Assembly: GCA_029168955.1 (NCBI GenBank)
Contig: JAPDOI010001856.1
Location: forward strand, 1-64,000
Source of the DNA: Aplectana chamaeleonis
Lineage: Eukaryota > Nematoda > Chromadorea > Rhabditida > Cosmocercidae
DNA length: 64,000 bases
Reading direction: 5' to 3'
The translations under genes and the position numbers were made by a program. The notes beneath the pieces were generated by a model. That model had not been told where the DNA came from. It made no database searches and worked only from the letters and a program-made list of their open reading frames with translations. Below are positions 9,876 to 22,900 of this stretch, piece after piece (the first letter of the stretch is position 1; the number at the start of each line of letters is the position of its first letter).

Positions 9876-11047
9876 CGTAGAAGGTGTACGGGAACACGGT
9901 GAGAGTGGCAGGACGCCGTAGAAAGTGTGTGGGACCCATATGGGAGTGGCAGGACGCCGTAGAAAGTGTGTGACACCCACATGGGAGTGCGCCGGACGCC
10001 GTAGAAAGTGTGCGGGACCCATATGGGAGTGCGCCGGACGCCGTAGAAAGTCTGTGGGACCCATTTGGGAGTGGCAGGACGCCGTAGAAAGTGTGTGACA
10101 TCCATATGGGAGTACGCCGGACGCCATAGAAAGTGTGCGGGACCCATATGGGAGTGCGCCGGACGCCGGAGAAAGTCTGTGGGACCATTGGGAGTGGCTG
10201 ACGCCATAGAAAGTGTGTGACACCCATATGGGAGTGCGCCGGACGCCATAGAAAGTGTGCGGGACCCATATGGGAGTGCGCCGGACGCCGTAGAAAGTCT
10301 GTGGGACCCATTTGGGAGTGCGCCGGACGCCGTAGAAAGTGTGTGGGACCCATTTGGGAGTGCGCCGGACGCCGTAGAAAGTGTGCGGGACCCATATGGG
10401 AGAGCACCGGACGCCGTACAAAGTCTGTGGGACCCATTTGGGAAAGCGCCGGACGCCGTAGAAAGTCTGTGGGACCCATTTGGGAGTGCGCCGGACGCCG
10501 TAGAAAGTGTGTGGGACCCATTTGGGAGTGCGCCGGACGCCGTAGAAAGTGTGCGGGACCCATATGGGAGTGCGCCGGACGCCGTAGAAAGTGTGTGGGA
10601 CCCATTTGGGAGTGCGCCGGACGCCGTAGAAAGTGTGCGGGACCCATATGGGAGTGCGCCGGACACCGTAGAAAGTGTGTGGGACACCCATATGGGAGTG
10701 CGCCGGACGCCGTAGAAAGTGTGCGGGACCCAAATGGGTGTGCGCAGAACGCCGTAGAAAGTGTGTGGGACCCAAATGGGTGTGCGCAGAACGCCGTAGA
10801 AAGTGTGCGGGACCCAAGTGTGAGTGCGCCGGACGCCGTAGAAAGTGTGCGGGACCCAAATGGGTGTGCGCAGAACGCCGTAGAAAGTGTGCGGGACCCA
10901 AGTGGGAGTGCGCCGGACGCCGTATAAAGTGTGCGGGACCCAAATGGGTGTGCGCAGAACGCCGTAGAAAGTGTGCGGGACCCAAGTGGGAGTGCGCCGG
11001 ACGCCGTAGAAAGTGTGCGGGACCCAAATGGGTGTGCGCAGAACGCC
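9876..11047 (+). repeat. Left edge of main 42-bp satellite, no hairpins
   Basis: About 28 plus-oriented monomers with core GTAGAAAGTGTGYGGGACCCA. The first part uses variants with CATATGGGAGTG and CATTTGGGAGTG, some one base short (GAGTGGCAGG instead of GAGTGCGCCGG). It then grades after about 10690 into the A type (AAATGGGTGTGCGCAGAAC) and B type (AAGTGGGAGTGCGCCGGAC) that dominate further right. Degenerate, length-variable monomers at an array edge are typical of satellites shaped by unequal exchange. A block of the CATATGGGAG type reappears at about 12500-13090, suggesting internal copying. Confidence 0.9.
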
Positions 11048-11055
11048 GTAGAAAG

Positions 11056-11239
11056 GGTGGTGGCCATCGTGTATCAACACTCCTGAGGAGGCGGGAGAAA
11101 CGGGGGAGGAGGGAGGTTCCTGATTGGACGCAACACGGGTTAGCCCCGGCCCCCGGCTGTTGCGTCCAATCACGATCCTCGCTCCACCCCGTTTCTCCCG
11201 CCTCCTCAGGAGTGTTGATACACGATGGCCACCACACCC
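11056..11239. mobile_element. First (leftmost) hairpin element in the array
   Basis: Starts GGTGGTGGCC and ends GGCCACCACACCC, flanked by GTAGAAAG at 11048-11055 and 11240-11247. The right arm differs slightly from later copies (CACGATCC and CCACCCCG stretches). Upstream, 1.2 kb of satellite has no hairpin, and the next copy is 2.2 kb away. Confidence 0.85.
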
Positions 11240-13793
11240 GTAGAAAGTGTGTGGGACCCAAACGGGTGTGCGCAGAACGCCGTAGATAGTGTGCGGGACC
11301 CAAGTGGGAGTGCGCCGGACGCCGTAGAAAGTGTGCGGGACCCAAATGGGTGTGCGCAGAACGCCGTAGAAAGTGTGCGGGACCCAAGTGGGAGTGCGCC
11401 GGACGCCGTAGAAAGTGTGCGGGACCCAAGTGGGAGTGCGCCGGTCGCCGTAGAAAGTGTGCGGGACCCAAATGGGTGTGCGCAGAACGCCGTAGAAAGT
11501 GTGTGGGACCTAAATGAGAGTGCGCCGGACGCCGTATAAAGTGTGCGGGACTCGAGTGGGAGTGTGCCTGACGCCGTAGAAAGTGTGCGGGACCCAAATG
11601 AGAGTGCGCCACACGCCGTAGAAAGCGTGCGGGACCCAAGTGGAAGTGCGCCGGACGCCGTAGAAAGTGTGCGAGACCCAAATGGGCGTGCGCAGAACGC
11701 CGTAGAAAGTGTGCGGGACCCAAATGAGAGTGCGCCGGACGCCGTAGAAAGTGTGCGAGACCCAAATGGGCGTGCGCAGAACGCCGTAGAAAGTGTGCGG
11801 GACCCAAATGAGAGTGCGCCGGACGCCGTAGAAAGTGTGCGGGACCCAAATGGGTGTGCGCCGGACGCCGTAGAAAGTGTGCGGGACCCACGTGGGAGTG
11901 CGCCGGACGCCGTATAAAGTGTGCGGGACTCAAGTGGGAGTGCGCCGGACGCCGTAGAAAGTGTGCGGGACCCAAATGGGCGTGCGCAGAACGCCGTAGA
12001 AAGTGTGCGGGACCCAAATGAGAGTGCGCCGGACGCCGTATAAAGTGTGCGGGACTCAAGTGGGAGTGCGCCGGACGCCGTAGAAAGTGTGCGGGACCCA
12101 AATGAGAGTGCGCCACACGCCGTAGAAAGTGTGTCGAACCCAAATGAGAGTGCGCCGGACGCCGTAGAAAGTGTGCGAGACCCAAATGGGCGTGCGCAGA
12201 ACGCCGCATAAAGTGTGCGGGACCCAAATGAGAGTGCGCCGGACGCCGTAGAAAGTGTGCGGGACCCAAATGGGTGTGCGCCGGACGCCGTATAAAGTGT
12301 GCGGGACCAACGTGGGAGTGCGCCGGACGCCGTATAAAGTGTGCGGGATTCAAGTGGGAGTGCGCCGGACGCCGTAGAAAGTGTGCGGGCCCCAAATGAG
12401 AGTGCGCCACACGCCGTAGAAAGCGTGCGGGACCCAAGTGGAAGTGCGCTGGACGCCGTAGAAAGTGTGCGAGACCCAAATGGACGTGCGCCGGACGCCG
12501 TAGAAAGTGTGCGGGACCCATATGGGAGTGCGCCGGACGCCGTAGAAAGTCTGTGGGGCCCATTTGGGAGTGCGCCGGACGCCGTAGAAAGTGTGTGGGA
12601 CCCATTTGGGAGTGCGCCGGACGCCGTAGAAAGTGTGCGGGACCCATATGGGAAAAACGCCGGACGCCGTAGAAAGTGTGTGGGACCCAAATGGGTGTGC
12701 GCAGAACGCCCTAGAAAGTGTGTGGGACCCAAATGGGTGTGCGCAGAACGCCGTAGAAAGTGTGCGGGACCCAAATGGGTGTGCGCAGAACACCGTAGAA
12801 AGTGTGCGGGACCCAAGTGGGAGTGCGCCGGACGCCGTAGGAAGTGTGTGGGACCCATTTGGGAGTGCGCCGGACGCCGTAGAAAGTGTGTGGGACCCAT
12901 ATGGGAGTGCGCCGGACGCCATAGAAAGTGTGTGGGACTCATTTGGGAGTGCGCCGGACGCCGTAGAAAGTGTGTGAGACCCATATGGGAGTGCGCCGGA
13001 CGCCGTAGAAAGTGTGCGGGACTCATATGGGAGTGCGCCGGACGCCGTAGAAAATGTGCGGGACCCATATGGGAGTGCGCCGGACGCCGTAGAAAGTGTG
13101 CGGGACCCAAGTGGGAACACGCCGGACGCCGTAGAAAGTGTGCGGGACCCAAATGGGTGTGCGCAGAACGCCCTAGAAAGTGTGCGGGACCCAAGTGGGA
13201 GTGCGCCGGACGCCGTAGAAAGTGTGCGGGACCCAAATGGGTGTGCGCAGAACGCCGTAGAAAGGGTGGTGGCCATCGTGTATCAACACTCCTGAGGAGG
13301 CGGGAGAAACGGGGGAGGAGGGAGGTTCCTGATTGGACGCAACACGGGTTAGCCCCGGCCCCCGGCTGTTGCGTCCAATCAGAATCCTCGCTCCTCCCCC
13401 GTTTCTCCCGCCTCCTCAGGAGTGTTGATACACGTTGGCCACCACACCCGTAGAAAGTGTGTGGGACCCAAATGGGTGTGCGCAGAACGCCGTAGAAAGT
13501 GTGTGGGACCCAAATGGGTGTGCGCAGAACGCCGTAGAAAGTGTGCGGGACCCAAGTGGGAGTGCGCCGGACGCCGTAGAAAGTGTGCGGGACCCAAATG
13601 GGTGTGCGCAGAACGCCGTAGAAAGTGTGCGGGACCCAAGTGGGAGTGCGCCGGACGCCGTATAAAGTGTGCGGGACCCAAATGGGTGTGCGCAGAACGC
13701 CGTAGAAAGTGTGCGGGACCCAAGTGGGAGTGCGCCGGACGCCGTAGAAAGTGTGCGGGACCCAAATGGGTGTGCGCAGAACGCCGTAGAAAG

Positions 13794-13978
13794 GGTGGTG
13801 GCCATCGTGTATCAACACTCCTGAGGAGGCGGGAGAAACGGGAGAGGAGGGAGGTTCCTGATTGGACGCAACACGGGTTAGCCCCGGCCCCCGGCTGTTG
13901 CGTCCAATCAGAATCCTCGCTCCTCCCCCGTTTCTCCCGCCTCCTCAGGAGTGTTGATACACGATGGCCACCACACCC
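13794..13978. mobile_element. Representative 185-bp hairpin element with 8-bp target duplication
   Basis: The two arms pair over about 74 bp (from GGCCATCGTGTATC inward to GGACGCAACA) with three constant mismatches plus a small length difference near the centre in this copy, around a ~22-base GC-rich loop. The direct repeat GTAGAAAG lies at 13786-13793 and 13979-13986. Deleting the element and one repeat restores an unbroken 42-bp monomer, which is the signature of a transposon insertion. There is no ORF, so it is a non-autonomous fold-back/MITE-like element. An 8-bp duplication is the hAT hallmark, but a 7-bp reading with GGGTG ends is equally possible, so no superfamily is claimed. Confidence 0.85.
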
Positions 13979-16900
13979 GTAGAAAGTGTGTGGGACCCAA
14001 ACGGGTGTGCGCAGAACGCCGTAGAAAGTGTGCGGGACCCAAGTGGGAGTGCGCCGGACGCCGTAGAAAGTGTGCGGGACCCAAATGGGTGTGCGCAGAA
14101 CGCCGTAGAAAGTGTGCGGGACCCAAGTGGGAGTGCGCCGGACGCCGTAGAAAGTGTGCGGGACCCAAGTGGGAGTGCGCCGGGCGCCGTAGAAAGTGTG
14201 CGGGACCCAAATGGGTGTGCGCAGAACGCCGTAGAAAGTGTGTGGGACCTAAATGAGAGTGCGCCGGACGCCGTATAAAGTGTGCGGGACTCGAGTGGGA
14301 GTGTGCCTGACGCCGTAGAAAGTGTGCGGGACCCAAATGAGAGTGCGCCACACGCCGTAGAAAGCGTGCGGGACCCAAGTGGAAGTGCGCCGGACGCCGT
14401 AGAAAGTGTGCGAGACCCAAATGGGCGTGCGCAGAACGCCGTAGAAAGTGTGCGGGACCCAAATGAGAGTGCGCCGGACGCCGTAGAAAGTGTGCGGGAC
14501 TCAAGTGGGAGTGCGCCGGACGCCGTAGAAAGTGTGCGGGACCCAAATTGGTGTGCGCAGAACGCCGTAGAAAGGGTGGTGGCCATCGTGTATCAACACT
14601 CCTGAGGAGGCGGGAGAAACGGGAGAGGAGGGAGGTTCCTGATTGGACGCAACACGGGTTAGCCCCGGCCCCGGCTGTTGCGTCCAATCAGAATCCTCGC
14701 TCCTCCCCCGTTTCTCCCGCCTCCTCAGGAGTGTTGATACACGATGGCCACCACACCCGTAGAAAGTGTGTGGGACCCAAACGGGTGTGCGCAGAACGCC
14801 GTAGAAAGTGTGCGGGACCCAAGTGGGAGTGCGCCGGACGCCGTAGAAAGTGTGCGGGACCCAAATGGGTGTGCGCAGAACGCCGTAGAAAGTGTGCGGG
14901 ACCCAAGTGGGAGTGCGCCGGACGCCGTAGAAAGTGTGCGGGACCCAAGTGGGAGTGCGCCGGGCGCCGTAGAAAGTGTGCGGGACCCAAATGGGTGTGC
15001 GCAGAACGCCGTAGAAAGTGTGTGGGACCTAAATGAGAGTGCGCCGGACGCCGTATAAAGTGTGCGGGACTCGAGTGGGAGTGTGCCTGACGCCGTAGAA
15101 AGTGTGCGGGACCCAAATGAGAGTGCGCCACACGCCGTAGAAAGCGTGCGGGACCCAAGTGGAATTGCGCCGGACGCCGTAGAAAGTGTGCGAGACCCAA
15201 ATGGGCGTGCGCAGAACGCCGTAGAAAGTGTGCGGGACCCAAATGAGAGTGCGCCGGACGCCGTATAAAGTGTGCGGGACTCAAGTGGGAGTGCGCCGGA
15301 CGCCGTAGAAAGTGTGCGGGACCCAAATGGGTGTGCGCAGAACGCCGTAGAAAGGGTGGTGGCCATCGTGTATCAACACTCCTGAGGAGGCGGGAGAAAC
15401 GGGGGAGGAGGGAGGTTCCTGATTGGACGCAACACGGGTTAGCCCCGGCCCCCGGCTGTTGCGTCCAATCAGAATCCTCGCTCCTCCCCCGTTTCTCCCG
15501 CCTCCTCAGGAGTGTTGATACACGTTGGCCACCACACCCGTAGAAAGTGTGTGGGACCCAAATGGGTGTGCGCAGAACGCCGTAGAAAGTGTGTGGGACC
15601 CAAATGGGTGTGCGCAGAACGCCGTAGAAAGTGTGCGGGACCCAAGTGGGAGTGCGCCGGACGCCGTAGAAAGTGTGCGGGACCCAAATGGGTGTGCGCA
15701 GAACGCCGTAGAAAGTGTGCGGGACCCAAGTGGGAGTGCGCCGGACGCCGTATAAAGTGTGCGGGACCCAAATGGGTGTGCGCAGAACGCCGTAGAAAGT
15801 GTGCGGGACCCAAGTGGGAGTGCGCCGGACGCCGTAGAAAGTGTGCGGGACCCAAATGGGTGTGCGCAGAACGCCGTAGAAAGGGTGGTGGCCATCGTGT
15901 ATCAACACTCCTGAGGAGGCGGGAGAAACGGGAGAGGAGGGAGGTTCCTGATTGGACGCAACACGGGTTAGCCCCGGCCCCCGGCTGTTGCGTCCAATCA
16001 GAATCCTCGCTCCTCCCCCGTTTCTCCCGCCTCCTCAGGAGTGTTGATACACGATGGCCACCACACCCGTAGAAAGTGTGTGGGACCCAAACGGGTGTGC
16101 GCAGAACGCCGTAGAAAGTGTGCGGGACCCAAGTGGGAGTGCGCCGGACGCCGTAGAAAGTGTGCGGGACCCAAATGGGTGTGCGCAGAACGCCGTAGAA
16201 AGTGTGCGGGACCCAAGTGGGAGTGCGCCGGACGCCGTAGAAAGTGTGCGAGACCCAAGTGGGAGTGCGCCGGGCGCCGTAGAAAGTGTGCGGGACCCAA
16301 GTGGGAGTGCGCCGGACGCCGTATAAAGTGTGCGGGACTCGAGTGGGAGTGTGCCTGACGCCGTAGAAAGTGTGCGGGACCCAAATGAGAGTGCGCCACA
16401 CGCCGTAGAAAGCGTGCGGGACCCAAGTGGAAGTGCGCCGGACGCCGTATAAAGTGTGCGAGACCCAAATGGGCGTGAGCAGAACGCCGTAGAAAGTGTG
16501 CGGGACCCAAATGAGAGTGCGCCGGACGCCGTAGAAAGGGTGGTGGCCATCGTGTATCAACACTCCTGAGGAGGCGGGAGAAACGGGGGAGGAGGGAGGT
16601 TCCTGATTGGACGCAACACGGGTTAGCCCCGGCCCCCGGCTGTTGCGTCCAATCAGAATCCTCGCTCCTCCCCGTTTCTCCCACCTCCTCAGGAGTGTTG
16701 ATACACGTTGGCCACCACACCCGTAGAAAGTGTGTGGGACCCAAATGGGTGTGCGCAGAACGCCCTAGAAAGTGTGGGACCCAAATGGGTGTGCGCAGAA
16801 CGCCGTAGAAAGTGTGCGGGACCCAAGTGGGAGTGCGCCGGACGCCGTAGAAAGTGTGCGGGACCCAAATGGGTGTGCGCAGAACGCCGTAGAAAGTGTG

Positions 16901-19900
16901 CGGGACCCAAGTGGGAGTGCGCCGGACGCCGTAGAAAGTGTGCGGGACCCAAATGGGTGTGCGCAGAACGCCGTAGAAAGGGTGGTGGGGATCGTGTATC
17001 AACACTCCTGAGGGGGGGGGGGGAACGGGAGAGGAGGGCGCAACACGGGGTAGCCCCGGTCCCCGGCCGTTGCGTCCACTCAGAATCCTCGCCCCCCCCC
17101 CGTTCCCCCCGCCTCCTCAGGAGTGTTGATACACGATGGCCACCACACCCGTAGAAAGTGTGTGGGACCCAAACGGGTGTGCGCAGAACGCCGTAGAAAG
17201 TGTGCGGGACCCAAGTGGGAGTGCGCCGGACGCCGTAGAAAGTGTGCGGGACCCAAATGGGTGTGCGCAGAACGCCGTAGAAAGTGTGCGGGACCCAAGT
17301 GGGAGTGCGCCGGACGCCGTATAAAGTGTGCGGGACTCGAGTGGGAGTGTGCCTGACGCCGTAGAAAGTGTGCGGGACCCAAATGAGAGTGCGCCACACG
17401 CCGTAGAAAGCGTGCGGGACCCAAGTGGAGGTGCGCCGGACGCCGTATAAAGTGTGCGAGACCCAAATGGGCGTGCGCAGAACGCCGTAGAAAGTGTGCG
17501 GGACCCAAATGAGAGTGCGCCGGACGCCGTAGAAAGGGTGGTGGCCATCGTGTATCAACACTCCTGAGGAGGCGGGAGAAACGGGGGAGGAGGGAGGTTC
17601 CTGATTGGACGCAACACGGGTTAGCCCCGGCCCCCGGCTGTTGCGTCCAATCAGAATCCTCGCTCCTCCCCCGTTTCTCCCGCCTCCTCAGGAGTGTTGA
17701 TACACGTTGGCCACCACACCCGTAGAAAGTGTGTGGGACCCAAATGGGTGTGCGCAGAACGCCCTAGAAAGTGTGTGGGACCCAAATGGGTGTGCGCAGA
17801 ACGCCGTAGAAAGTGTGCGGGACCCAAGTGGGAGTGCGCCGGACGCCGTAGAAAGTGTGCGGGACCCAAATGGGTGTGCGCAGAACGCCGTAGAAAGTGT
17901 GCGGGACCCAAGTGGGAGTGCGCCGGACGCCGTATAAAGTGTGCGGGACCCAAATGGGTGTGCGCAGAACACCGTAGAAAGTGTGCGGGACCCAAGTGGG
18001 AGTGCGCCGGACGCCGTAGAAAGTGTGCGGGACCCAAATGGGTGTGCGCAGAACGCCGTAGAAAGGGTGGTGGCCATCGTGTATCAACACTCCTGAGGAG
18101 GCGGGAGAAACGGGGAGAGGAGGGAGGTTCCTGATTGGACGCAACACGGGTTAGCCCCGGCCCCGGCTGTTGCGTCCAATCAGAATCCTCGCTCCTCCCC
18201 CGTTTCTCCCGCCTCCTCAGGAGTGTTGATACACGATGGCCACCACACCCGTAGAAAGTGTGTGGGACCCAAACGGGTGTGCGCAGAACGCCGTAGAAAG
18301 TGTGCGGGACCCAAGTGGGAGTGGGCCGGACGCCGTAGAAAGTGTGCGGGACCCAAATGGGTGTGCGCAGAACGCCGTAGAAAGTGTGCGGGACCCAAGT
18401 GGGAGTGCGCCGGACGCCGTAGAAAGTGTGCGGGACCCAAGTGGGAGTGCGCCGGGCGCCCTAGAAAGTGTGCGGGACCCAAGTGGGAGTGCGCCGGACG
18501 CCGTAGAAAGTGTGCGGGACCCAAATGGGTGTGCGCAGAACGCCGTAGAAAGGGTGGTGGCCATCGTGTATCAACACTCCTGAGGAGGCGGGAGAAACGG
18601 GGGAGGAGGGAGGTTCCTGATTGGACGCAACACGGGTTAGCCCCGGCCCCCGGCTGTTGCGTCCAATCAGAATCCTCGCTCCTCCCCGTTTCTTCCCCCT
18701 CCTCAGGAGTGTTGATACACGTTGGCCACCACACCCGTAGAAAGTGTGTGGGACCCAAATGGGTGTGCGCAGAACGCCGTAGAAAGTGTGTGGGACCCAA
18801 ATGGGTGTGCGCAGAACGCCGTAGAAAGTGTGCGGGACCCAAGTGGGAGTGCGCCGGACGCCGTAGAAAGTGTGCGGGACCCAAATGGGTGTGCGCAGAA
18901 CGCCGTAGAAAGTGTGCGGGACCCAAGTGGGAGTGCGCCGGACGCCGTATAAAGTGTGCGGGACCCAAATGGGTGTGCGCAGAACGCCGTAGAAAGTGTG
19001 CGGGACCCAAGTGGGAGTGCGCCGGACGCCGTAGAAAGTGTGCGGGACCCAAATGGGTGTGCGCAGAACGCCGTAGAAAGGGTGGTGGCCATCGTGTATC
19101 AACACTCCTGAGGAGGCGGGAGAAACGGGAGAGGAGGGAGGTTCCTGATTGGACGCAACACGGGTTAGCCCCGGCCCCCGGCTGTTGCGTCCAATCAGAA
19201 TCCTCGCTCCTCCCCCGTTTCTCCCGCCTCCTCAGGAGTGTTGATACACGATGGCCACCACACCCGTAGAAAGTGTGTGGGACCCAAACGGGTGTGCGCA
19301 GAACGCCGTAGAAAGTGTGCGGGACCCAAGTGGGAGTGCGCCGGACGCCGTAGAAAGTGTGCGGGACCCAAATGGGTGTGCGCAGAACGCCGTAGAAAGT
19401 GTGCGGGACCCAAGTGGGAGTGCGCCGGACGCCGTAGAAAGTGTGCGGGACCCAAGTGGGAGTGCGCCGGGCGCCGTAGAAAGTGTGCGGGACCCAAGTG
19501 GGAGTGCGCCGGACGCCGTATAAAGTGTGCGGGACTCGAGTGGGAGTGTGCCTGACGCCGTAGAAAGTGTGCGGGACCCAAGTGGAAGTGCGCCGGACGC
19601 CGTATAAAGTGTGCGAGACCCAAATGGGCGTGCGCAGAACGCCGTAGAAAGTGTGCGGGACCCAAATGAGAGTGCGCCGGACGCCGTAGAAAGGGTGGTG
19701 GCCATCGTGTATCAACACTCCTGAGGAGGCGGGAGAAACGGGGAGGAGGAGGTTCCTGATTGGACGCAACACGGGTTAGCCCCGGCCCCCGGCTGTTGCG
19801 TCCAATCAGAATCCTCGCTCCTCCCCCGTTTCTCCCGCCTCCTCAGGAGTGTTGATACACGTTGGCCACCACACCCGTAGAAAGTGTGTGGGACCCAAAT

Positions 19901-22900
19901 GGGTGTGCGCAGAACGCCCTAGAAAGTGTGTGGGACCCAAATGGGTGTGCGCAGAACGCCGTAGAAAGTGTGCGGGACCCAAGTGGGAGTGCGCCGGACG
20001 CCGTAGAAAGTGTGCGGGACCCAAATGGGTGTGCGCAGAACGCCGTAGAAAGGGTGGTGGCCATCGTGTATCAACACTCCTGAGGAGGGGGGAGAAACGG
20101 GAGAGGAGGGAGGTTCCCGATTGGACGCAACACGGGTTAGCCCCGGCCCCCGGCTGTTGCGTCCAATCAGAATCCTCGCTCCTCCCCCGTTTCTCCCGCC
20201 TCCTCAGGAGTGTTGATACACGATGGCCACCACACCCGTAGAAAGTGTGTGGGACCCAAACGGGTGTGCGCAGAACGCCGTAGAAAGTGTGCGGGACCCA
20301 AGTGGGAGTGCGCCGGACGCCGTAGAAAGTGTGCGGGACCCAAGTGGGAGTGCGCCGGACGCCGTAGAAAGTGTGCGGGACCCAAGTGGGAGTGCGCCGG
20401 GCGCCGTAGAAAGTGTGCGGGACCCAAATGGGTGCGCGCAGAACGCCGTAGAAAGTGTGTGGGACCTAAATGAGAGTGCGCCGGACGCCGTATAAAGTGT
20501 GCGGGACTCGAGTGGGAGTGTGCCTGACGCCGTAGAAAGTGTGCGGGACCCAAATGAGAGTGCGCCACACGCCGTAGAAAGCGTGCGGGACCCAAGTGGA
20601 AGTGCGCCGGACGCCGTAGAAAGTGTGCGAGACCCAAATGGGCGTGCGCAGAACGCCGTAGAAAGGGTGGTGGCCATCGTGTATCAACACTCCTGAGGAG
20701 GCGGGAGAAACGGGGGAGGAGGGAGGTTCCTGATTGGACGCAACACGGGTTAGCCCCGGCCCCCGGCTGTTGCGTCCAATCAGAATCCTCGCTCCTCCCC
20801 CGTTTCTCCCGCCTCCTCAGGAGTGTTGATACACGTTGGCCACCACACCCGTAGAAAGTGTGTGGGACCCAAATGGGTGTGCGCAGAACGGCGTAGAAAG
20901 TGTGGGACCCAAATGGGTGTGCGCAGAACGCCGTAGAAAGTGTGCGAAACCCAAGTGGGAGTGCGCCGGACGCCGTAGAAAGTGTGCGGGACCCAAGTGG
21001 GAGTGCGCCGGACGCCGTATAAAGTGTGCGGGACCCAAATGGGTGTGCGCAGAACGCCGTAGAAAGTGTGCGGGACCCAAGTGGGAGTGCGCCGGACGCC
21101 GTAGAAAGTGTGCGGGACCCAAATGGGTGTGCGCAGAACGCCGTAGAAAGGGTGGTGGCCATCGTGTATCAACACTCCTGAGGAGGGGGGAGAAACGGGA
21201 GAGGAGGGAGGGTCCTGATTGGGCGCAACACGGGTTAGCCCCGGCCCCCGGCCGGTGCGTCCAATCAGAATCCTCGCTCCCCCCCCGTTTCCCCCCCCCC
21301 CTCAGGAGTGTTGATACACGATGGCCACCACACCCGTAGAAAGTGTGTGGGACCCAAACGGGTGTGCGCAGAACGCCGTAGAAAGTGTGCGGGACCCAAG
21401 TGGGAGTGCGCCGGACGCCGTAGAAAGTGTGCGGGACCCAAATGGGTGTGCGCAGAACGCCGTAGAAAGTGTGCGGGACCCAAGTGGGAGTGCGCCGGAC
21501 GCCGTAGAAAGTGTGCGGGACCCAAGTGGGAGTGCGCCGGGCGCCGTAGAAAGTGTGCGGGACCCAAGTGGGAGTGCGCCGGACGCCGTATAAAGTGTGC
21601 GGGACTCGAGTGGGAGTGTGCCTGACGCCGTAGAAAGTGTGCGGGACCCAAGTGGAAGTGCGCCGGACGCCGTATAAAGTGTGCGAGACCCAAATGGGCG
21701 TGCGCAGAACGCCGTAGAAAGTGTGCGGGACCCAAATGAGAGTGCGCCGGACGCCGTAGAAAGGGTGGTGGCCATCGTGTATCAACACTCCTGAGGAGGC
21801 GGGAGAAACGGGGGAGGAGGGAGGTTCCTGATTGGACGCAACACGGGTTAGCCCCGGCCCCCGGCTGTTGCGTCCAATCAGAATCCTCGCTCCTCCCCCG
21901 TTTCTCCCGCCTCCTCAGGAGTGTTGATACACGTTGGCCACCACACCCGTAGAAAGTGTGTGGGACCCAAATGGGTGTGCGCAGAACGCCCTAGAAAGTG
22001 TGTGGGACCCAAATGGGTGTGCGCAGAACGCCGTAGAAAGTGTGCGGGACCCAAGTGGGAGTGCGCCGGACGCCGTAGAAAGTGTGCGGGACCCAAATGG
22101 GTGTGCGCAGAACGCCGTAGAAAGGGTGGTGGCCATCGTGTATCAACACTCCTGAGGAGGCGGGAGAAACGGGAGAGGAGGGAGGTTCCCGATTGGACGC
22201 AACACGGGTTAGCCCCGGCCCCCGGCTGTTGCGTCCAATCAGAATCCTCGCTCCTCCCCCCGTTTCTCCCCCCTCCTCAGGAGTGTTGATACACGATGGC
22301 CACCACACCCGTAGAAAGTGTGTGGGACCCAAACGGGTGTGCGCAGAACGCCGTAGAAAGTGTGCGGGACCCAAGTGGGAGTGCGCCGGACGCCGTAGAA
22401 AGTGTGCGGGACCCAAATGGGTGTGCGCAGAACGCCGTAGAAAGTGTGCGGGACCCAAGTGGGAGTGCGCCGGACGCCGTAGAAAGTGTGCGGGACCCAA
22501 ATGGGTGTGCGCAGAACGCCGTAGAAAGTGTGTGGGACCTAAATGAGAGTGCGCCGGACGCCGTATAAAGTGTGCGGGACTCGAGTGGGAGTGTGCCTGA
22601 CGCCGTAGAAAGTGTGCGGGACCCAAATGAGAGTGCGCCACACGCCGTAGAAAGCGTGCGGGACCCAAGTGGAAGTGCGCCGGACGCCGTAGAAAGTGTG
22701 CGAGACCCAAATGGGCGTGCGCAGAACGCCGTAGAAAGTGTGCGGGACCCAAATGAGAGTGCGCCGGACGCCGTAGAAAGGGTGGTGGCCATCGTGTATC
22801 AACACTCCTGAGGAGGCGGGAGAAACGGGGGAGGAGGGAGGTTCCTGATTGGACGCAACACGGGTTAGCCCCGGCCCCCGGCTGTTGCGTCCAATCAGAA

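Noticed and set aside
11136..11160. Telomere-like GGGTTAG in the hairpin loop
   Set aside because: The motif is single per element and continues as CCCC. The nematode telomere repeat TTAGGC is not present in tandem.
9858..12647. 929-codon minus-strand ORF and many 100-800-codon ORFs up to 52 kb on both strands
   Set aside because: Products are 14-residue repeats interrupted by translated hairpin sequence, change frame at each insert, and are present in five of six frames. This is repeat translation, not genes.
13794..13978. Hairpins as transcription terminators or microRNA precursors
   Set aside because: There is no U-tract, the stem is too long and regular for a typical miRNA, and the target duplication explains the element as an insertion.
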